Of a stretch of DNA of 64,000 bases, positions 48,832-61,704 are shown one piece after another. Source of the stretch: Thysanoteuthis rhombus (taxonomy: Eukaryota > Mollusca > Cephalopoda > Oegopsida > Thysanoteuthidae); the NCBI GenBank assembly GCA_963457665.1, contig OY735211.1:65877485-65941484 (forward strand), in the 5' to 3' direction. Below the pieces are notes generated by a model that was not told the DNA's origin, did no database searches, and saw only the letters and a program-made list of their open reading frames with translations. The translations under genes were made by a program, and so were the position numbers. Positions within the stretch are counted from its first letter, which is position 1. The number at the start of each line of letters is the position of its first letter.

Positions 48832-50216
48832 ATTTAGATGTTTTAAGAAGTTTTTTATCGGATTTTAAATGTAAGCCTACAATTGAATTTGTCAAAATAT
48901 CCCTGTATGTACCTGGTGAATCTAGATGTTTTTAGATTTTTTTCCTTTTTACTGAATTTCAGATATGAACTTGCAAATGAATTTGGCAATACTGGCTTTG
49001 AATAATTGGCTTCTCTTTTTACTCTGTTTTTTTGTATCTTTCTTTCTGTGCTTATTTGTGTCATTTTACTTACTTGTGTTTTCTTTGAAAGAAAAAGGAA
49101 ATATATTTTTTCTCTTTCTCTCTGCGTATTTATTGTCGATAAGAGAATAAGTTTTACCGGCTGTTTTTCTCTGCAGTGGGAAAAATGCGGAAATAACAAC
49201 AACAAACTAAAATTTGCATAAAAATAGTTTTATCTCTATAAACTGGCATCAATGTTGCGTCGAAGTATGTATATCCATAAGTATGTATACCCACCAACCG
49301 ACACACTGCACACGCACACAAACCCAAACGTACTGTTTTACATGCACGCACACAAACACGCACACAATCACACACATGCACAAGCAGACATAACATGTAC
49401 AACAGCAGTAATTATTTCAAATATTTCAAGATTGCTTCGTTAAAATGACATAAATATCAATTTTTGACGCAAACCGTCATTGAAACAATGAAACATTAAA
49501 AATGAATTTAACTAATATAAATAATCAGAAAATGTTTTTAATATATTATAATATTTCTTCTCTTTTTACGGAAAATAGCCGTAAATATGAGTTAGTTAAT
49601 ATAGATAAAAAATTGGCAAGATGATCAATATTTTATTTTATTTTTCAGTTTTCGAAACTCGTTAATTATGCTTAGGTGAAGCTGCATTTTCAAAAAGGTG
49701 AACAGAATTTATTCTGCCCTTGATCCAACTTGTTATATCTATAAAACTCAATATCTAACAGCAATCATAATTCCTTTTTAAACGTCAGATGAATCAAGAA
49801 GTGGGGGGTCATCACATTGAAAAAATATCATTTTCCGCAATTTCAAATGGAAATCTTTTAATAATATGCTATTCTTTATTACATGGAAAATTTGATCAAA
49901 ATCCAATGAATATTCGATTTTTTGTGAAAGTTTCAAATCTATGTCTTTTGTTCGTGACATTTTCAAATGCAAATCATTGTTGGAATCCCTTTTTATTTAC
50001 ACTGCGACAGCTTTTTGCCACTTTTTGCTTTCAGAATCTCCGTTTCCACAATTTGTTTCTCTATCTTTCTTCTAATAAGGTACTACTTATCATAAACTTA
50101 CTTCGAAGTTCTCGGTTAAATGACTCAAATGTATTAGATTCTTACGTTTGGAATGTTTTTTGAATTGTAAGATGAATAATGATAAGCAACAAATATTAAA
50201 CATCTGACTTATTCCT
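48830..50216. other. AT-rich stretch with CA-rich patch, no recognised gene
   Basis: Contains an interrupted CA/CG-rich patch at 49,298-49,390. The longest frame is 124 codons (49,789-50,163), with no recognisable domain and no promoter or polyadenylation context to support it. Confidence 0.5.
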
Positions 50217-51445
50217 AAATATCTGTTTGGAAAAAATTGATAGCCAAATCCTCTTCAGGAAGCTAAGTTTTCTGTTACCCTCGAAGAGAGCACAATGACC
50301 CCAAACGCCTTAAATCAGTCGAATAGACAAACTAAACCGTCAAGTACCTAGATGATTATCTATGATCCCCCCACAAGCGATATTTCTAAACATTTCGTTT
50401 ACCGTTGTTCTGTGTATTCTTTGAATATTTGTTTCAAGTTTCGTCCACACGAAGGTTTATACTGCACCTTCTGTCATTTTGGTTTTCAATCACACAATGA
50501 TAATATAATAAATCAAAAAGATAGTTATTTCATTAAACTACTCTTTAAAAGTACCTCAATGATTATCTACAATGATCTTCAAACAAACAAAATTTCCGCC
50601 ACATACCCGGACAAAAAGTCACACCGTATAAAAGTAAGAAATAATAATTGCTTATAAACCATTGCAATAATCCGACGAAAATAAGAATTTATCAACAATC
50701 ATTATATGCAACTAAGTGGAGCAATTACTAAACTTTAAATACATATTACTGGAAAAGAAAATTGAGAGCCAAATGCTTTTCAGAAAGGCAAGTTTTCTCA
50801 AGTTTGGCTACAATATGCAACCAAAATATTGCAAAATAGCAACAATATCTTTACCCTCACAAAACACGGAGCCCAGCCAAGAGCATTAAAGAGATCATAA
50901 AGGACCCCGAGCATCTTATGTCGGTCGAATAGAAAAAAAAATTGTCAAGCCCTGACGCGTGTCTAATGAAAATCAGGGCGAAGAAATTCACTCCGGGGTG
51001 CCGTGAAATCACATTTGAAATATCAGGTCACTCCTCCTCTTCCCTTCATAGCATCGTAGCACCTGATCAATGATAACTGGGTATATTGAAACACTCTTTT
51101 TTAATTAAGCTACGCTTTGGAAAAATATCACTATAATATGGCAACTGGTGTTGATGAGGGCACAAGTTCATCTTGCCCGGCTCATCAATTATCCCTATGA
51201 TTATCCTAACGCTTTAAGGAGACACCTCCACGGAAGACCTGGTGTCGCTAAGGGCACTCAAGTTCATCTTGCCTAGTATACTTGGGCCGGTCTACGTTGC
51301 CAGTTTCTTCTCCCCTTCTTAAATTTGTATTTACTATCATGTATATCAGTGGCGGCACTAGGTCTGACTTGGCCCCTTCCCACAATTCGTCCAATTTTCA
51401 ACCCTCATAAAAATGAATGTTTTATCGATTATTTTTTGGCTTGAA
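50217..51445 (+). repeat. Dispersed element R1, copy 2
   Basis: Direct copy of 35,758-37,300, from ATCTGTTTGG to ATTATTTTTTGGCTT, shorter because of internal deletions. Copies differ at perhaps a tenth of positions. A further partial, rearranged relative lies at 54,480-55,240. Confidence 0.8.
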
Positions 51446-51554
51446 ACTTCTATTCTAGTTATAAGTTTCAAAAATAGAATTAAATGCTGTTACTCAAATT
51501 TGTTCTTTTGATTGTATTCTAGATAAAATATGAAAGAGTTTCAAGAATAAATAT

Positions 51555-51983
51555 TTTTGTCAATTTTATACAATTTTTTACATTTTTTAAGAAACAACAT
51601 CTGAGAAACAAAAATATCTCATTGAAAGAGTACTTTAAAAGTACAAGGTTTTTATAAGATAAAACATTTTTTTACATTTCTAATCTCAATGTGATCCTTA
51701 TACTCTATAGTAGGCCAACACCTTCTTGACAAAATGTCATCTGAATTCATTGATACCAGTCGGAGATAGTAATATAGATCGTAATTCTTCTTTCTCTAAA
51801 ATTGTTCATGCCTAGTATATAAGTGCACAAAAATATATATCGAATACAGAATTTTGTCGTACATAAATAGAACATATGATTTTAATTTTATAATAGATGA
51901 ATTGCATTGTGAAATTAATCGTAAAATTAAGACCCAGTTGAAATAACCTTGTTGCATCAGTTATAAGAAACAAGAATTCAACC
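51555..51983 (+). repeat. Left flanking direct repeat of satellite array 4
   Basis: Shares in order with 53,230-53,835: AAGAAACAACATCTGAGAAACAAAAA, CTCTATAGTAGGCCAACACC, GACAAAATGTC, GTCGTACATAAATAGAACATA, AATAGATGAAT and GGAAACAAGAATTCAACCA. It runs straight into the satellite-like units. Confidence 0.85.
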
Positions 51984-53225
51984 ACTAGTTTGATGCACTG
52001 ATTCCAATGAGGTTTTGCCATATTCGATTTGCTTTTTGAGTTAGCTCATAGTTTTGGAAAATGCAATTCTTGCAAATAGCTGATATTTGCTGGAAATGCA
52101 GTTTTATGACATAGCTTATACATGCCAAAAATGTGATTTTGAATGTCAATCATACATATCGATTTTATCGTCGTTTCTGATGTAGTTTTGTGCACTGATT
52201 CCAATGATGTCATTGGTTTTGCTATATTCTATGTATTTGTCGAGATAGCTCATATTCACAGATTATAGCCAATATTGGATTCGAATGCAGTTGTATGACA
52301 CAGCCTATACATGCCAAAAATGTGATTTTGGATGTCATTTTTACATCTCAATTTTATGGTCGTTTCTTATGTAGTTTGAACCACTGATTCGATTGAAGTT
52401 ATTGGTTTTGCTATATTCAATGTATTTTTTGAGTTAGCTCATATTTTCGGAAAATGCAATTCTTGCAAATAGCCGATATTTGCTTCAAATGAACTTTTGC
52501 CACATGCCAGAATGTGATTATGAATGTCATTTTTGCATATCGATTTTATGGTTGTTTCTGATGTAGTTTGATGCCCTGATTCCAATGATGTCCTTAGTTT
52601 TGCTATATTCGATGTATTTTTCGAGAAAGCTCATAATCACAGAAATTGCCAATATTGGCCAGAAATGCAGTTCTACGACATGGCCTATACATACCAAAAA
52701 TGTGATTTCGGACGTCATTCTTACATATTGATTTTATGGGCGTTTTTGATGAAATTTGATGCATTGATTCCGATGATGTCATTGGTTTTGCTATATTCAA
52801 TGTAGTTTTTTAGATTGGTCATATTTTTTGAAAATGCAATTCTTGCAAATAGCCGATATTTGCTTCAAATGCACTTCTACAGCATAGCCTATACATGCTT
52901 TAAATGTGATTTTGAGTGTTTTCTCTACATATCGATTTTATGGACATCCCTGATGTAGTTTGATGCACTGATTCCAATGATATCATTGGTTTTCTTATAT
53001 TCAATATATTCTTCGATATAGCTCATATGCATGGAAAGAGCTGATATTTGCTGGGATTGCAGGTCTACGAGATAGCCTATATATGCCAAAAATGTGATTT
53101 TGAATGTCATTTTTTTCATATTGATTTTATGGTCGTTTCTGATGTAGTTTGATGAGATGATTCCAATGATATCATTGGTTTTCCTATATTCAATATATTT
53201 TCCAAGATAGCTCATATTCACGGAA
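51984..53225 (+). repeat. Satellite array 4, distant relative of the 190-bp family
   Basis: About 6.5 units spaced 187-192 bp. Each has TCATTTTTACATATCGATTT, TATGGTCGTTTCTGATGTAG, TTTGATGCACTGATTCCAATG and a TATATTCAATGTATTTTTCG block. These align in order with the 190-bp satellite (ATCGATTTTATGG, GTAGTTTGACGTGCTGATTG, GATGTATTTTTCGATT), so this is an old subfamily in the same orientation as array 1. Confidence 0.85.
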
Positions 53226-53229
53226 ATAT

Positions 53230-53835
53230 TTTTGTCCATTTTCTCCAATTTCTTTACCTTCATCTAAGAAACTACAACCAAAAAACAAAAATATCTCAGT
53301 GATAGTTAAAATAATACCTTTTTTTACATTTTTATCTGAATGTGATTTTCACGCTCTATAGTAGGCTAACCCCTTCCTGACAAAATGTCTTTGGAATTAT
53401 TTGATAACTTTCGGAGATAGTGGATGGCCAAAAGTGTGGGAATACATAAATGTATGGAGGATACGAAAAGGTATCTCTCAATCAAAAAAATTCAAGAACT
53501 TTTGGATGTATATACGTTCGTATGTGTATAGACACATTATATATGATTTAGCTGTTGGCTGAAAATCTTGAAGTGATGTAGTTATAATAAAATGTTGTAT
53601 TAATTATTTGTACTTGTGTTATAATAAAGATTGCAATCCTTCTTTTGTTCAAAATTGTTCTACGTAGTGTATAAGTTGAAACATATAAGTATTAGATACA
53701 TAATTTTGTCGTACATAAATAGAACATACATTTTTAATTTTACAATAGATGAATTTTATTATGAAATGGATTCTAAAATTAAGGCCCTGTTCAAATAACC
53801 TGGTTGCATCAGTTACAGGAAACAAGAATTCAACC
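53230..53835 (+). repeat. Right flanking direct repeat of satellite array 4
   Basis: Second copy of the 51,555-51,983 flank, containing about 170 bp of extra sequence near 53,425-53,625. Flank, satellite, flank is the arrangement expected of an element carrying central tandem repeats or of a flank-plus-satellite duplication. Confidence 0.85.
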
Positions 53836-54480
53836 AGTGTTTTTGGAAATACAATATTTCATCAAAACATTTGAGATAAAAAGTCTTGGTGCTTTCTTTA
53901 AAGTTAGTAAAAAAAGGAAAATTCATCATAAATTGATTTGTCACTTCAAGAATTTTTTCCAACTTGCTAAACCACATTGATGAATTCTCTTTTCTCTCTA
54001 CATTTGATTTTACTTACGATCATATGTGTAAAGACACATTATGAACAAAGACAATGAAATTTAGTTTATGAATTGTATTGTACTGCTTCAATTACATTTT
54101 CGCTTACATTCAACAAACGATCGAAGGCATATTTCTTACTTCATAAATCTTATATACGATATTTCAAATACTAAATCTTATTGTACAAATTTTACAGTGG
54201 ATAAATCATGGAAAAAAAACAACGGTATAATATGGTCATGTAAAAATGACCATATCGCTGTAATTAGAGATGAAAAGTCAACTGGTGTTTTTTGAAATTT
54301 AATGGAACATTAAAGAGAGCTTATTGACTATTGTTTGGGATTAATTTGCTACACGGTAAGGTGATGATGAATGTAAGTGATCTTTCATGTCTGCAGTCAA
54401 AAGAGAATCAGGGAAAATCAAATGGATCCACTCTATTTACGATAATAAATCATATAATTAATTGATCACCCCTGATGATA
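53836..54480. other. AT-rich stretch without recognised features
   Basis: No gene or repeat family recognised. A 75-codon frame at 54,068-54,295 has no recognisable domain. Confidence 0.5.
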
Positions 54481-55240
54481 ACACGATCGGGATTTATACA
54501 ATCAAAGTAGCAAGCGTGACTCTAGCCTCGAAAAACACTGCTGAAACCCTAGAAGAGAGTTCAATCACCCCGAAAATCTTTGGGGTTTAATTGGTCTATT
54601 CGACCAACCTAAGCCGTTCGGGGTCATTGTGTTCTCTGTTCTTGCCGCCACTGATATTTATGAATGTATAGAGCCTTTTTTGTACAATGCCCCAGGGAAG
54701 GGAACTAGCGCTTAGGGCCGGTCCTAGGATGATTGTTGAGCCAGGCAAGATGAACTTGGGTGCACCTAAGCGACACCAAGGCAATTATCTCCTCGAAATC
54801 CACACGTGGGCTAAACTTTAAAAAGATATTCACAGGAGCAGCGAGAATGGTCGAGAAATATTGCGGGGATCACAGATCTTAGTGTGCTTGGCGGTTTATT
54901 TTGTTCATTTGACCGATTTAAGGCGTTCTGGGTCATATACTCGCTTGTAAGGTCGCAGCTGGGCTCTCTGAATTTTTTAGGTCAGTGACCCTAACCACCT
55001 CGAATCCACTAAGGACACAAGTTCATCTTGCTGAGTTAACCAATTATCTTATGGCTGTCCTTGAGTGTTTCTTTCCATTTATTCACTTCGATGATTATCT
55101 ATGATCTCCTAATATATCCGCCGCACTACCGGTCAAAAAAGTCTTTTTAAGGCGCCGTGTCATGACTATTGAAATATCTGGTCATGCCTCCTCTTACCTT
55201 CATGGCGTCACAACACCTGATGGCGTTTCGTTTACCTATT
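54480..55240. repeat. Rearranged R1-related sequence
   Basis: Carries R1 motifs in mixed orientation. AAGTTCATCTTGC occurs at 55,019 (plus) and as its complement GCAAGATGAACTT at 54,745. GGCGCCGTGTCATGAC, GAAATATCTGGTCATGCC and CCTTCATGGCGTC at 55,151-55,207 match the R1 end near 36,815. This looks like two partial R1 copies joined in opposite orientation. Confidence 0.6.
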
Positions 55241-56590
55241 CATATAGAGGCAGGGCCAGAGAGCCACAGAGGGGGCATTGGCCCCTTCCCCCCCCGAAAC
55301 ATAATTAAGGTGAAATATATATCTGAATTAACAAATGCATTTATAGGACCTGTGACGTCGGAGGGTCCGAGCAGACACAGGCCCTCCCACGTTTTTAGCA
55401 AAACTAACATTCTCTTTCATGAAAAACTCTATAATTAACTTTGTCCGTCTTTATGATCCAATCTGTAAAGAAGAGGAAGAAAAAGATATAGTTGTATTTT
55501 GAAAACATTATATCTTCTTTCTTTAATTAATCAAAAATACTGCATGAGTTCAGGAATCTGATTGCTAAGTTGTACCTTATTTGAGCATTGTTCGAAAATT
55601 CACCATATATTCGCTCACTTACCCAGGTGCTGTAACATGTACAAAAGACAGTTTTAAAAGTATGAATAAAATTAAAAAACCTTGATAAAGATGAAACGTC
55701 AAAGAAGTATAACAATATGGTTGCCTTATTGCTTTTATTAAGCGTAGATAATAAAGAAAAACTTGAACCAATGAACTTGATCAATAAGCTTAACAGGAAG
55801 GTTACCGAGAATCGTGATATTTTATCCAAGATAATTGACTACATCACATTTTGTGGAAACTTTATGATTTCTTGTCGTAGACAAAATGAAAAGGAGGATT
55901 CAGGAAATCCAGGTGTATTTAAAGGGTTGATAAAGTTTGAATCGAAATGAGACCCAGATTTCAAAGAACTATCAAGAAACCAGTCTTTAAAAAGCTATTT
56001 CAGATTATTCAGAATGAAGTACACGACATCTTGGTCTATTTGCAGCCGCCATGGCCGGTGTGCCAGGCAAATAATAAAAGCATTTTACAGTAATGCATAC
56101 TCAATTTGCTGTTTGAGCGATATTATTTCGAACAATTCGTAGCCGCCAAGTGATCCAACGAGAACATCCTTGGAGGTTAAAAATCATAGATACATATTTC
56201 AATTCAGAATGTGTATTGTAGCCGGATTTTAAAACGATATAGAAAACCAGTACCGTCTTGAAAAAAGGCTATTTCTAAACTACTCAGATGCTCGATATAT
56301 TTGGTAGTTGTTCTGCAATATGCACCAAATGGATAAATGAGCACTTTTTTAAATTCTTTATTCCAGAATAAAAAAAACTGCAGGTAGCGTATCAAAATGT
56401 ATTTCATGACAGTTGATCTTTCAAGGAAAGAGATAAAGATAAAGAGCTCCAAAATTTGAAGGTGCAAATGTCATGAAAGTAAATGAATGTAGCATGGATA
56501 GAGAAATGAGAAGTTTACCCAAATTTCAAACATTACTGAATATAACAGGCTGAAGAAGGCTGCGGAAAATAACATCCAAATCATTAAATG
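55240..56590. other. Unannotated stretch
   Basis: AT-rich except for a GC-rich patch with CCCCTTCCCCCCCCG near 55,280. Frames of 77-100 codons at 55,527-55,950 and 56,204-56,467 show no recognisable domain. No RNA gene is seen. Confidence 0.5.
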
Positions 56591-56593
56591 AAA

Positions 56594-56960
56594 AATTCTT
56601 CTGCAATTTACATGCATTCTGTTTTTTTGATTCCTTTTCAAACCTATTGAAAAAAAAACTTGATATCATTTTCAATCTAAAATATATTATTCAATAAAGT
56701 ATATTAACTTTATTAAATGTTGTGTACTTATTACCTGCATATTGATTCCTTCATTCGTTTTTTTTTCATCCCAATTCCTAATTTTGATAAAAACTTCAAG
56801 AATTCAGATGAATGCGAAATTATCAAGAATTGAACTTTGTCCTAGTTTTTTCATCCCAAATCAAAATAGATAAAAAAAACCCTGAAAATTTAAACGAATT
56901 GAAAAGTTAACAATAATTGATATATCATAGTAATCCCCAATAATTTTGTCTTTTATTTCA
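56594..56960 (+). repeat. Dispersed repeat R2, copy 2
   Basis: Direct copy of 48,060-48,430. Both copies sit at an edge of the ~140-bp AT-rich tandem repeat, so R2 may be a recently copied segment of that repeat domain. Confidence 0.88.
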
Positions 56961-58610
56961 TAGTGTATCAATTTTTCGGTTTCATCCTGAGTCAAAATAG
57001 TTATTAAAATTTCTAGATTTTGTTGAAACAAAAAGTTGTGATCGATTGAACCCAATTAGCATTTCCCAAATTTTTACCTGCATCTAAATTTTTAATGTAT
57101 TTTTCTATCAAAGTTATGATGATAAATTATATGACTATATGACTAAGATGAGGGTAAATCTATAATAATCAATAAAATCAAGTTGAATTAATTAGATTCT
57201 ATCTATGATATAACTCTGACTTAATAGTTGAGTTGTTTTTTCAGCCTGAATCAAAGCAGTGATTAGACAAGTAAAAATTTTGAAGAAAGTTTCAAAACTG
57301 TTGTAATTACTCATGATACAAAAGAAACATTATGAAATATAGTCTACTATTCACTTGCATCCAAATTTTTTCATATATTTCTTTCATATGGTGTCAAAAT
57401 CAGGACAAAAAAACTTAAAATCAAGATGAAAGTAAAATGTGATAACAATTAATGAAATGAAAGAATCCCATTAAATTTTATCTACTATAAACCTGCGTCT
57501 TAATTTTTATTTGCCCTAAATAAGAGAATCAGTAATTGTGGAGCTTAAAATTGATAAAAATCAATGAAACAAAATAAATTTTTATCAAGTTTCAACTTCT
57601 ATTTAGATCCACCTCAGGTATAAACATTAAAACGTAGGAATAAAGTAGTCATAATTAAAAGAATAAAATAAATCTTATAGTCTAATATCAACTTGCATCT
57701 TGTTTTTCATTATCCATGATCAAAATTAAGATAAAATCTCTAAAATTAAGAAGTTAAAAATAGAAATATCTGATAGAATAAAATAAAGCGCGTTAAAATT
57801 GATCTATTCTTATTTAGTTTTATCTTATTGATTGTATCTTTTTGCTTGTATCTTTTCCATTCTGGGTCAAATTTGTGTTAAGAACTTGAAAATTAAGATG
57901 GAGGTAAAAATAGTAATAATTAATGAAATAAAATAATCTCATTACACTTTGTCCACTATTTGCCTGCAGACTGATATTTTAGTATCAATATTGTGATAAA
58001 AGATTAAATTTAAATCAAGATACAGGGAAAAGGTTGATTATCAAAATGGAGATAAAAGTAAAAATTGATGATAAATAGAATTATTCTCATTATATTTTAA
58101 CTATTAGTTAAAATTAAGATGAATGATTATAATGAATAGAGTAATAATGGAAAATAATGTAAATCTCATTACATTTTACCAATATCTGCTTCCACTTCAT
58201 TATTTAATTCTTAAAGTCAATGTAGTGGTGAGACAAGTAAAATATTATAACAAAGTCAAAAGGTAGTCATGATTAATATAATCAAATAACTTTCATTAAA
58301 TTTTCTCTACTCTCTAGCAGCATCTAAAAAATTTAGTTATTTTTTGTCATCTGGAGTCAAAGGTGTGAAAAAAAATCTTACACATCAAGAAGCTTGTATT
58401 AAAGCAGTGATAAGTCAATGAAAACATCACAAGGAAGGTAGTAAAAAAGGAATTGTAATTAATTTAGATGGAATGATTTTCATTGAAATCCCTCCACTAT
58501 CTATTTGAACGTTAATTTTTTCCTCATCTCTTTTATGGATTAATTAAATAGCATTACATTATAACTATTCTTTATCTCCTCCTTGATTTTCAAGTTGATT
58601 TTTTTTTTTG
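56600..58610. repeat. Diverged ~140-bp AT-rich tandem repeat, block 2
   Basis: Same unit as 46,960-48,420 (AAGATGAAAGTAAAATG, ACAATTAATGAAATGAAA, TCATTACATTTTAC, CACTATTTACCTGCATC, TGTCAAAATCAGGAC). Roughly a dozen diverged units; no coding content. Confidence 0.65.
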
Positions 58611-58629
58611 CTGTGTTAAATCCAATGAA

Positions 58630-59310
58630 TTTGTCTCAGGATATCTATATGACTTTATAGTGCTCAAGAGTTGTGATCGGAGAGTAGATTAGATGTTTTC
58701 CTGCCCCTTGTGGCTTTGGGTTTAGCTGCTATAAATCACAGTGTCAAATTTTGGGAGATCATATGTGGTTTGAGGTCTTTGCATTAATTGATAGTGCACA
58801 GGAAAGTGTGGGTGGATTATGAGATTAATCTAGTTTCGAGTTTTCAGCCTTTTATTCTAAATATTGATACCCAGAATCAAATAAATTGGTTTATTTTTAG
58901 GATATTCTATTAAGTTGTTTTCAGGATATCTGTTCGATTCGTTTCAGGTATATTCAGATAATTTGACGATGCACATGAGCATTGGCCTGGAATCGCAGTA
59001 AGTTTTCATGTGCATTTTGAGTATTTGGGCTTTTCTACCATAAATCAATGTGAAAAATCCAATGATGATAATGATGATAAGTGTATTGTCCAGAGGTGTC
59101 ATGAAGTGTCCTTTTCTTTTTTTTTTTCTTTTTTTTTTTAGTTTTCAACCATTTTAGGCATAAATTGATATGTAGAACCTAACTGATTCATTTCCTTCCA
59201 GATATTTGTATAATTTGATACTGCACAAATATATTGACTGCAAGATTAATCAAGACTGCTTTGTGCTTGTTGAGTTCTCAGAATTTTCTGACATAAATTT
59301 TAACCTATTC
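58630..59310. repeat. Diverged ~280-bp tandem repeat
   Basis: About 2.5 units sharing CAGGATATCTxTxTGA, a GCACATGAGCATTG/GCACAGGAAAGTG block, TTTTCAGCCTTTTATTCTAAAT and TACCATAAATCAATGTG. Unit starts fall near 58,637, 58,922 and 59,199. Confidence 0.6.
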
Positions 59311-59319
59311 CAAACCCCT

Positions 59320-60115
59320 AACATTCAACACTAACTTCAACCCTTTCCATAACCCTTTATACTAACCCTAATCCAATTGTAATAGTAACCCCTAAACTTG
59401 ACTCGACTCTTAGCTTTTACCTTTTACCCTAACCATTCAGCTGTAACTACTTATTGTAAGCCTAAACCAAGCGCCTAATCCTAACCCTAATTCCGATCCC
59501 CCCAACCATAACTCTAAACCTAACCCAAAAACCTTGACTCTAATTTCTTCACTTACATTATTTGTTCAAGTCGAGATAACTCTCACATAATATTGATATC
59601 ATTATTTCCCCTACATCATATAATGAAGGGAAACAACTCTAGCCCTAATTCTAATATCAACCCTGATTATTTCCCCTACTTTATTCGATCAAAGGGATTT
59701 AATTCACAACGTTACTGATATTAAGTGTATCCTTTTCGTATTCTGTAATCAAAATAAAAACATTCTAATAACTTAGGAATTATCTCCCGTAGAGAAACGA
59801 GGATGTCTCTAACAAGAAACCGACCCTAATAGTGATTCCTTCACATTAAGTGATGTGAAGTAAGAAGCCTTACACTAATGTCATTTCATCCATGTTATTT
59901 AATGTAAGTCACGTAATTACAACAGCTTATCCCTAACCCTAACTCTAACCATACCAACCTAACTTCAGAACCAAAAACTTAATCATAAACTAGCCCTAAA
60001 CTCTTAATCCTAATCCTAATTCTAACCTTGACCACTAATCCTTACCCAAATTCTAAGTCCCAATCCTATCCACAAACACCAATCTATGACCCTAACCATA
60101 AAACTTAGCCCTAAT
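59320..60115. repeat. Degenerate CCCTAA-rich (telomere-like) sequence
   Basis: Many dispersed CCCTAA and AACCCTAAC words (59,386, 59,480, 59,934, 59,970, 60,010, 60,090), interrupted by unrelated sequence and by AAGGGAAACAACTC and GGAATTATCTCCC motifs. It resembles the vertebrate-type/lophotrochozoan telomere word but is too degenerate to be a functional telomere. It could be an old interstitial telomeric tract or simply a biased low-complexity region. Confidence 0.6.
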
Positions 60116-60189
60116 GTTATTTGTTTTATATTATACTATGTTAGAGACATAACGATAATATCTTACTAACAATAAGATTATCTTCTTAA

Positions 60190-61021
60190 ATCTGGCGAAG
60201 TGATCACCAGGAAACTAGCTATTCTATTCAACTTATATCTTGGTCAAAGTGTAATCCCAGAAGGTAGGAATACAGCAATCGTAATGCTATAACAAGAAAG
60301 GGGACGCAGATATCTAAACAGCTACAAGCCAACAAACTTAATCAACTGCATATGCAAACGTTTCAGCAAAGTGAAAACCAACCAAATCACCAAAACGATA
60401 GATGAAAACCGAGCACAGAAATGGGCTGGAGTCAGAAAAAGTTACACAATCATTGACTATCTCCTTTCGGTAAATCAACCAAAAGAAAACAACGGAACAG
60501 AAGATAAAATGCCTCTTGCTGTAACATTTGTTAGTGCTATTATACAACAAGGTGTAGACGCTGTATATGAGAAAGTCTTGCATTGGCTAAACTCACTAAC
60601 CTTGAACACTCAGTCAGGAAACTAGCTATTCTATTCAACTTATATCTTGGTCAAAGTGTAATCCCAGAAGGTAGGAATACAGCAATCGTAATGCTATAAC
60701 AAGAAAGGGGACGCAGATATCTAAACAGCTACAAGCCAACAAACTTAATCAACTGCATATGCAAACGTTTCAGCAAAGTGAAAACCAACCAAATCACCAA
60801 AACGATAGATGAAAACCGAGCACAGAAATGGGCTGGAGTCAGAAAAAGTTACACAATCATTGACTATCTCCTTTCGGTAAATCAACCAAAAGAAAACAAC
60901 GGAACAGAAGATAAAATGCCTCTTGCTGTAACATTTGTTAGTGCTATTATACAACAAGGTGTAGACGCTGTATATGAGAAAGTCTTGCATTGGCTAAACT
61001 CACTAACCTTGAACACTCAGT
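60190..61021 (+). mobile_element. LINE reverse-transcriptase fragment, tandemly duplicated
   Basis: A 407-bp segment (60,208-60,614) is repeated immediately (60,615-61,021) with no differences that I can see. Its translation, with stops, resembles the early RT domain of RTE-like non-LTR retrotransposons: IPEGRNTAIV (IPExWKxAxV), RRYLNSYKPTNLIN (ISNYRPISLLS), FSKVKTNQITKTIDEN (KxxxNRIxxxLDEN), KWAGVRKSYTIIDYL (QAGFRxGYSTxDHI) and a worn PLAVTFVSAIIQQGVDAV (FVDYEKAFDSV). The catalytic aspartate region is altered, so it is dead. Confidence 0.8.
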
Positions 61022-61059
61022 CGTTCATAAAAGTCGAATGCAGTATAGTACAATAGAAT

Positions 61060-61110
61060 CACTGAAATGGAATTGACAGCTTGCGAGTCGTGGGTTCAAA
61101 TCCAGCAACC
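61060..61110 (+). repeat. Possible tRNA-derived SINE B-box trace
   Basis: GTGGGTTCAAATCCAGC matches a pol III B box (GGTTCAAATCC). The upstream A-box region is not convincing. No tRNA cloverleaf could be drawn. Confidence 0.35.
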
Positions 61111-61662
61111 TAATAGCTGTATCACTTAGATGAAGGTTAAAGTTTCCAGCAGTCATCCCCATGTCAAATTGATCTGAAACTTGATAGAGAAGACGGTCCA
61201 GGTAGTGATTCATTCTGTCATTGTGATATAAAATGAACTTGAACTACGATAAAAGCAATCTTGAAATAAGAGCTTCCATCATTTCGTTTTGATAATTGAA
61301 AAGGGCACCAAATATTTTGGCGAATTTCAGACATGTAATTTTACCAGGATTTATTCCTGTACTTCATATCATGAGCAGGTGTTTTTTTTCTTTCTTTCTT
61401 TCCTTCAGTGCAAATATGCAGGTTATGATTTTTTATACGAGTACAAATTTTCTCATTAAATGGATAAAAAACTTTCAAATTTGTTAAAAGAAACTTATGA
61501 TAGTATTTACATTTGCATTTGTTAATTATTTTTATTTTTTCTTTGTTTATATTTTCATGTCTGAAGGACCACGCCGTGTATATCGTCATGTAGCTCTTAA
61601 TTTAAGATGTGAAACAAAGACACGAGTTATTTTGGTGAATCAGATACTTATTAACCTACCTA

Positions 61663-61664
61663 CG

Positions 61665-61690
<26 letters not shown>
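61663..61690. repeat. Short TA microsatellite
   Basis: About 28 bases of (TA)n followed by CACATGTATA. Confidence 0.95.
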
Positions 61691-61695
<5 letters not shown>

Positions 61696-61704
61696 GTATA
61701 TAAT

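Noticed and set aside
49789-50163. 124-aa ORF as a gene
   Set aside because: No recognisable domain, AT-driven composition, overlapping frames on both strands and no supporting signals.
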